Shown one piece after another: positions 60,041 to 64,000 of a DNA stretch of 64,000 bases. The notes beneath the pieces were generated by a model. It was not told where the DNA came from. It saw nothing but the letters and a program-made list of their open reading frames with translations, and ran no database searches. The translations under genes and the position numbers were made by a program. Location of the stretch: NCBI RefSeq assembly GCF_004664715.2, contig NC_051071.1, forward strand, positions 28,761,661-28,825,660. Direction: 5' to 3'. The stretch comes from Peromyscus leucopus. Lineage: Eukaryota; Chordata; Mammalia; Rodentia; Cricetidae. Position 1 is the first letter of the stretch. Each line of letters begins with the position of its first letter.

Positions 60041-60400
60041 CTCTTGGCTGTTATGACAAATTAGCCTGAAGTGAGTGGCCATAAACCACACAGATTTATT
60101 ATCTGAGATTTATTGGTCAGAGGTCCCTCAGAGACTCGTGGAGCTGAGTAGAAGTGTCTGCAGGCTCTTGGAAAGAACTTGATTTCTCATGCTTTTGACG
60201 TCTAGAGAACAGCCCCATTCCTTAGACTGTGCCCTGCTTTCTTTTTCTTCATTGCCAGACATGACTCTGTCTGTCCTATAACCCTTCTCTCTCTGGTCAT
60301 AATTAGTAAATAGTCTCTTGTTTTAAGTATTAGACCTTATCCATCTGAAAAACTCAGGTTTATCAACATCTCAACTTACATCATCAAAGCCTCTGTTACT
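60041..60400 (+). mobile_element. Ancient mammalian repeat, MaLR/MER-like
   Basis: 'ggctgttatgacaaattagc' and 'gtggccataaaccacacag' followed by 'atttatt' match the opening of a mammalian-wide repeat of this type. Family not certain. Confidence 0.45.
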
Positions 60401-60409
60401 ACAGGGATG

Positions 60410-60412
<3 letters not shown>

Positions 60413-60460
<48 letters not shown>
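60413..60460. repeat. (GT)n microsatellite
   Basis: About 48 bp of pure GT, followed by a short (ATT)n near 60472-60485. Confidence 0.97.
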
Positions 60461-60462
<2 letters not shown>

Positions 60463-60735
60463 ATGGTGGTGGTATTATTATTATTCTGCCAAATACACTT
60501 CATAATTCATTTAGAAGTTAGATCAGAAACAAAGAAACTGATTTTCCTTTCAGGTGTTGCTGAGGTCAAACACTCCATTCTCCCCCACCTTCTACCCATT
60601 TTCCTCACCACTGCAACAGTCTCCTAGCTTTAGAATCTACTTATATGTCAACAAACAACAGCTTATGGAAAAACGAACAATCTGCTGGAAACAATGCAAT
60701 CTTATAGAACTTAATATACGGCCCAGCAAATATTC

Positions 60736-60903
60736 TTTTTTTTCCTTTGGTTTTTGGCTTTTTGAGACAGTGTTTCTCTGTGTAGTTTTGGTACCTGTCC
60801 TAGATCTTGCTCTTTAGACCAGGCTGGCCTCGAACTCACAGAGATCTGTCTAGCTCTGCCTCCTGAGTGCTGGGATTTAAGGCATGCACAATCGCTGCCC
60901 AGC
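60736..60903 (-). mobile_element. B1 SINE
   Basis: T-rich left end, 'tttttgagacagtgtttctc', 'caggctggcctcgaactcac' and 'gtgctgggatttaaggc' define an antisense B1, somewhat more diverged than the others. Target duplication not clear. Confidence 0.92.
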
Positions 60904-61025
60904 ACAAATCTTCTTATAAGATATACTATGCAATTCTCAAATGCTATTGCTGAATGTTTTATTAACCAATAGGAAAATGATATGAACAGAATGTCAGGCA
61001 TTTAATTTATTGAAAAACAGTTATA

Positions 61026-61350
61026 GAGGCTGGGGGATGGCTTAGTGGGTAAACATGTGTGCTGTACAAATGCAAGTACCTGAATTTGAACCACCAGAAT
61101 CCACATAGAAGCTGGAGGCAGAGCATGAACATCCTCTGTTCCAATGCTCCAACAGGGAGATGAGAAGTGGGAGACTGCAGAATCCCTGGCAGCTCATGGG
61201 CCAGCTTGTCCAGTGTACATTGCTGAAAAGAAACCAAGGGGCCTTTTCTCAAAGCAGAAGACAAGAACCAACACTCAATGGTCTTCAAGCTCCATACACA
61301 TTTCATAGCACACACCAGTGCCCATACTCACAGACATAAAAAAGAACAAC
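61026..61350 (+). mobile_element. B4 SINE
   Basis: Head 'gaggctgggggatggcttag', 'gtacctgaatttgaaccacc', then 'tgggagactgcag', 'agctcatgggccagc' and a CA-rich 3' end. Order fits B4; the middle is diverged. Confidence 0.65.
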
Positions 61351-61359
61351 CCCTCCCAC

Positions 61360-61500
61360 TACACTTAGGCAGAGCTAACTCCATTCTAAACCCTATCCTA
61401 TGTATTACAGACATTTACCAAATCTGTAATAAGCATGGTACTTGTACTATTACTCTTCCTCTATAGATAAGAGATGAGGCCCAGAGAACCTTATAACACC
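61360..61500 (+). mobile_element. MIR fragment
   Basis: 'tattactcttcctctatag' then 'ataagagatgaggcccagag' matches the MIR core. Confidence 0.5.
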
Positions 61501-62160
61501 AATGTTCACCACAGGGAGATTATTATGCTGATTGCTCAGCCTCATCTCAACCACCTTGCTTTCCTTGAGCAGGTTTCACACACAGCATCTGATGACAAAC
61601 TGAATTGTATTGAACGACCACTTAATCATATAGTAACATTTAGAAATGTGTGCATGGGAGAAATAGAATTGGTGTATCTTATCCGAGGATAAGTACACCA
61701 GTTGGTTGTCTGATACCCAATGCTCAGCCTCAACAATGTGCATGTGAGTGGCATTATTCAAAATGAGCCCGTTATATTTGGGAATATATGCATATATACA
61801 TATATGCCATACACATGTAGGAATAATTGCGAGGCCATGAGTTTGAAAGAGAGCTAGGAGGGGTGAGGGGAGCTTGTAGGAAGAAAAGAATGGGAAAAGT
61901 GGCATAATTGTATGGTAATCTCAAAAATAAAAGGAAAAAAAATGAACTTGAGTAAATCATTATTTTCTGTAGCATTTTGAAATTTATTATCATTCTTATT
62001 CTTCAATAAATGTTTAGTTAATTCAAAGGTCATAAAATTATTGAATGCATATTGATAGCTAATAACTAACAAAAAGATTTTTGTTGGCACTAAATTCTGT
62101 ATATTTCTTATATTAACATGAATGAGGTTTGGTTTTTTTTTTTTTTAATTGTTGTTTCTT
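61501..62160. other. Unassigned AT-rich DNA
   Basis: Includes an AT-rich simple tract near 61785-61810. No gene; minus-strand frames at 61576-62090 lack known motifs. Confidence 0.4.
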
Positions 62161-62164
62161 TGAT

Positions 62165-62365
62165 TTTTAGACTTATTTTTGCTTCTGTGTATGTGTGAAT
62201 CTGTCTGTGTGCCCACAGAGGTCAGAAGAGAGCATTGGACTCCCTGGAGCTGGAAATGCAAGTAATCTTGATCTGCCAGATGGGAGTGTAGGGAACAAAA
62301 CTCAAGTCTTCAGGGAGAGCGAGGAACACTATGAACTGCTGAGCCATCTCTGCAGTACCCGAAGT
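62165..62365 (-). mobile_element. B3 SINE
   Basis: The reverse strand starts 'agatggctcagcagttcata', then 'gaagacttgagttttg'; the plus strand has 'cagaggtcagaagagagcat' near 62216. Good B3 match. Confidence 0.8.
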
Positions 62366-64000
62366 GAGTTTTTAAAATTAACACATAGTAATTGAGTATC
62401 AATTATATGTCTTAAAAACTGTTTAGAAAGGAAAATGAGAATGAAAGAGATATTAGGTCCTGGCTTACTCTAAACAATTTAGTTTTGGTTTGGGATAGCA
62501 CGCTGTAATTAGGTGAGATTCAGTAAATCTGTTCTAAAGTTAAGGAAGGGCTGTGAGAGTCTTAGCTATGATCCAAAGCCACTATTGCAGACATTTGGGG
62601 ACCATGAGGTCCCAGGTAGCCATTGGTGGAGTATAAACAGAGGCTCTAAGAGTCTCTTTCATGCAGGCTGGTGTTATTTGGGCAGACAGTAAAGCCCAAA
62701 CCCAATATCAGCGCAGACTTTGTTCCCAGAACAGCACAGAAGAACTTCAGTTGAGAACTCTGCCTTCCCAGTATTCTCCATCTAAATGCAGCATATATCA
62801 CCAGTGCTAATTAATGTCTCTGGTTACTGTACTGTAAGCATTTAAGGAAGAAACTAAAGCTCCCATTTGGAATAGATGTTCCAATTTAAATATACACACT
62901 GAAGTGGGATGTTTATTGGAAAGAAATTGATGGAAAATTGTAAAGACAAAAGTGGTGCCCCTGGATCATTGTCATCTCTATAATCCTCCTCATAGTAAAT
63001 ACGCTGGTTTTTAGTGAATAAAAAAAAATGAGCTTTGTATTTAACAAAGCATCACCCACAGCTCCATTGTTCACTATATGCTACCTGCTTCTCCAGAGCT
63101 GTCTCTATTCTTGTTTGGATCTTGCCATACTCTCCCAAGTTGATTGCATCCAATGGGTTCTTGTCTTCTGTGTTCCCATTGGATATGGTAATGGTATGCA
63201 CCACTAAGAAAGCTGAGCAAACAAGGAAAATATGTGGAGGTGGCTATTCCAGCAGTTCACTCTCTGCCCAGTGTTAACTTTGGTAACAGCCATGATACTC
63301 ATTTTAGAATATAGCCTTTACCTCTGGTAGCCTTCCCTTGCTGCCATTAGCCTCCAACATCAGGTGTGGGATAGGGCACATCTTTTATTGTAATCTTATT
63401 CCAGAGATAGGTGGTAGAGGAGAGCACAACTTTCCAACTTGTGAGGCATGGCTCCACAGTTCGCATAACTGAATATGGGTGTTGCAAACTTTGGCAACAG
63501 CGAAAAGGTTCTTTACATACACATTGGCAAAAATTTATTCAAAATCAAATGTGTGATGAAATCAAAGCATCTCTGGCAGAATTTGACCATCTTGCATTTC
63601 AATGTCACTGTAGCCCGGCTCTGAACACAGAACATGCATATTTTTGTACTATATGTTCTACCACATAGTATCACGTTTCTGTTCTCATAGAAATGTAATG
63701 GCATACTTATAGAAAACAGGACTATTTAAGTTGTTCATTTGAGTTTCATAAAATGTCGTTAAATGAACTATGGCCTGGAATTAGGAGAGAATTTCCAAAG
63801 ATTTCTGAAATAGCCCTAAATACATTTCTCCACCTTGTACTACATATCTGTGCAACTGTCATCCTCAACACTTATAATTATAAAATGAAAATACCAACTA
63901 ACTCTATATCCTGCAGTATCACATATTCAGCCAGAATTTAATTCTCCTTATGTAAAAATAAATATGTATATCCAGCTCATTATTATGAAAATTTCTTTCA
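62366..64000. other. Unassigned DNA
   Basis: No gene or named repeat. The 85-codon frame at 63411-63668 looks less low-complexity than most (several Cys and His), but I recognise no domain and no splice context. Confidence 0.4.

Noticed and set aside
1..64000. CRISPR array, operon, phage or bacterial gene content
   Set aside because: The repeats are SINE, LINE, LTR and microsatellite; there are no evenly spaced short repeats, no long frames and no ribosome-binding pattern.
1..64000. tRNA, snRNA, Y RNA or microRNA genes
   Set aside because: Only SINE-embedded pol III boxes were seen. No cloverleaf or snRNA consensus was recognised by eye; tRNAscan-SE and Infernal would settle it.

Overview
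This window is nuclear DNA from a muroid rodent, most likely a cricetid (Peromyscus, vole or hamster type). B1 SINEs carry the cricetid-like right half (a 'gagttccaggaaaggcgcaaagctac' type segment). They sit beside B2, B3, B4 and ID SINEs, Lx-type L1 tails, URR1 hAT elements, rodent ERV LTRs and long (GT)n/(AC)n arrays. I found no convincing protein-coding exon, tRNA, rRNA, snRNA or CpG island. The longest open frame is 167 codons and resembles no family I know. The other open frames are short, and many run through microsatellites or SINEs. The window reads as intergenic or deep intronic DNA, so the annotation is mostly a repeat map.

Layout. 0-7.5 kb: unique AT-rich DNA with a 75-bp tandem duplication, then an LTR with a perfect 6-bp target duplication beside the 5' end of a second ERV (LTR plus tRNA-Lys-like primer site) that cuts a URR1 transposon; then an ancient L1, a MIR, (GT)n and a B3. 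7.5-17 kb: mostly unassigned, with one LTR nested in another at 12.85-13.52 kb and several microsatellites. 17-25 kb: a B2 with an inverted 5' end, a rodent repeat, a B4, an ancient L1 carrying a B1, a URR1, an L2 carrying a tail-only retrotransposition event, a B1 with a (GGC)12 tract and an 80-bp tandem duplication. 25.2-28 kb: the 3' part of an Lx-type L1 with two B1 insertions and an internal duplication. 28-39 kb: SINEs and four LTRs among unassigned DNA. 39-64 kb: sparser, with B3/B4/ID SINEs, MIR/L2 relics, a 305-bp LTR, a B1-containing LTR and an L1 tail.

There is no operon, pathway or gene system here. The main biological content is retrotransposition history, with several insertions readable to the base from their target-site duplications (TSDs). 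A few short palindromes and repeat-free blocks could be regulatory, but that needs cross-species alignment. I did not find a previously undescribed functional system. Family names are from recognition of consensus sequences, not from a database search.
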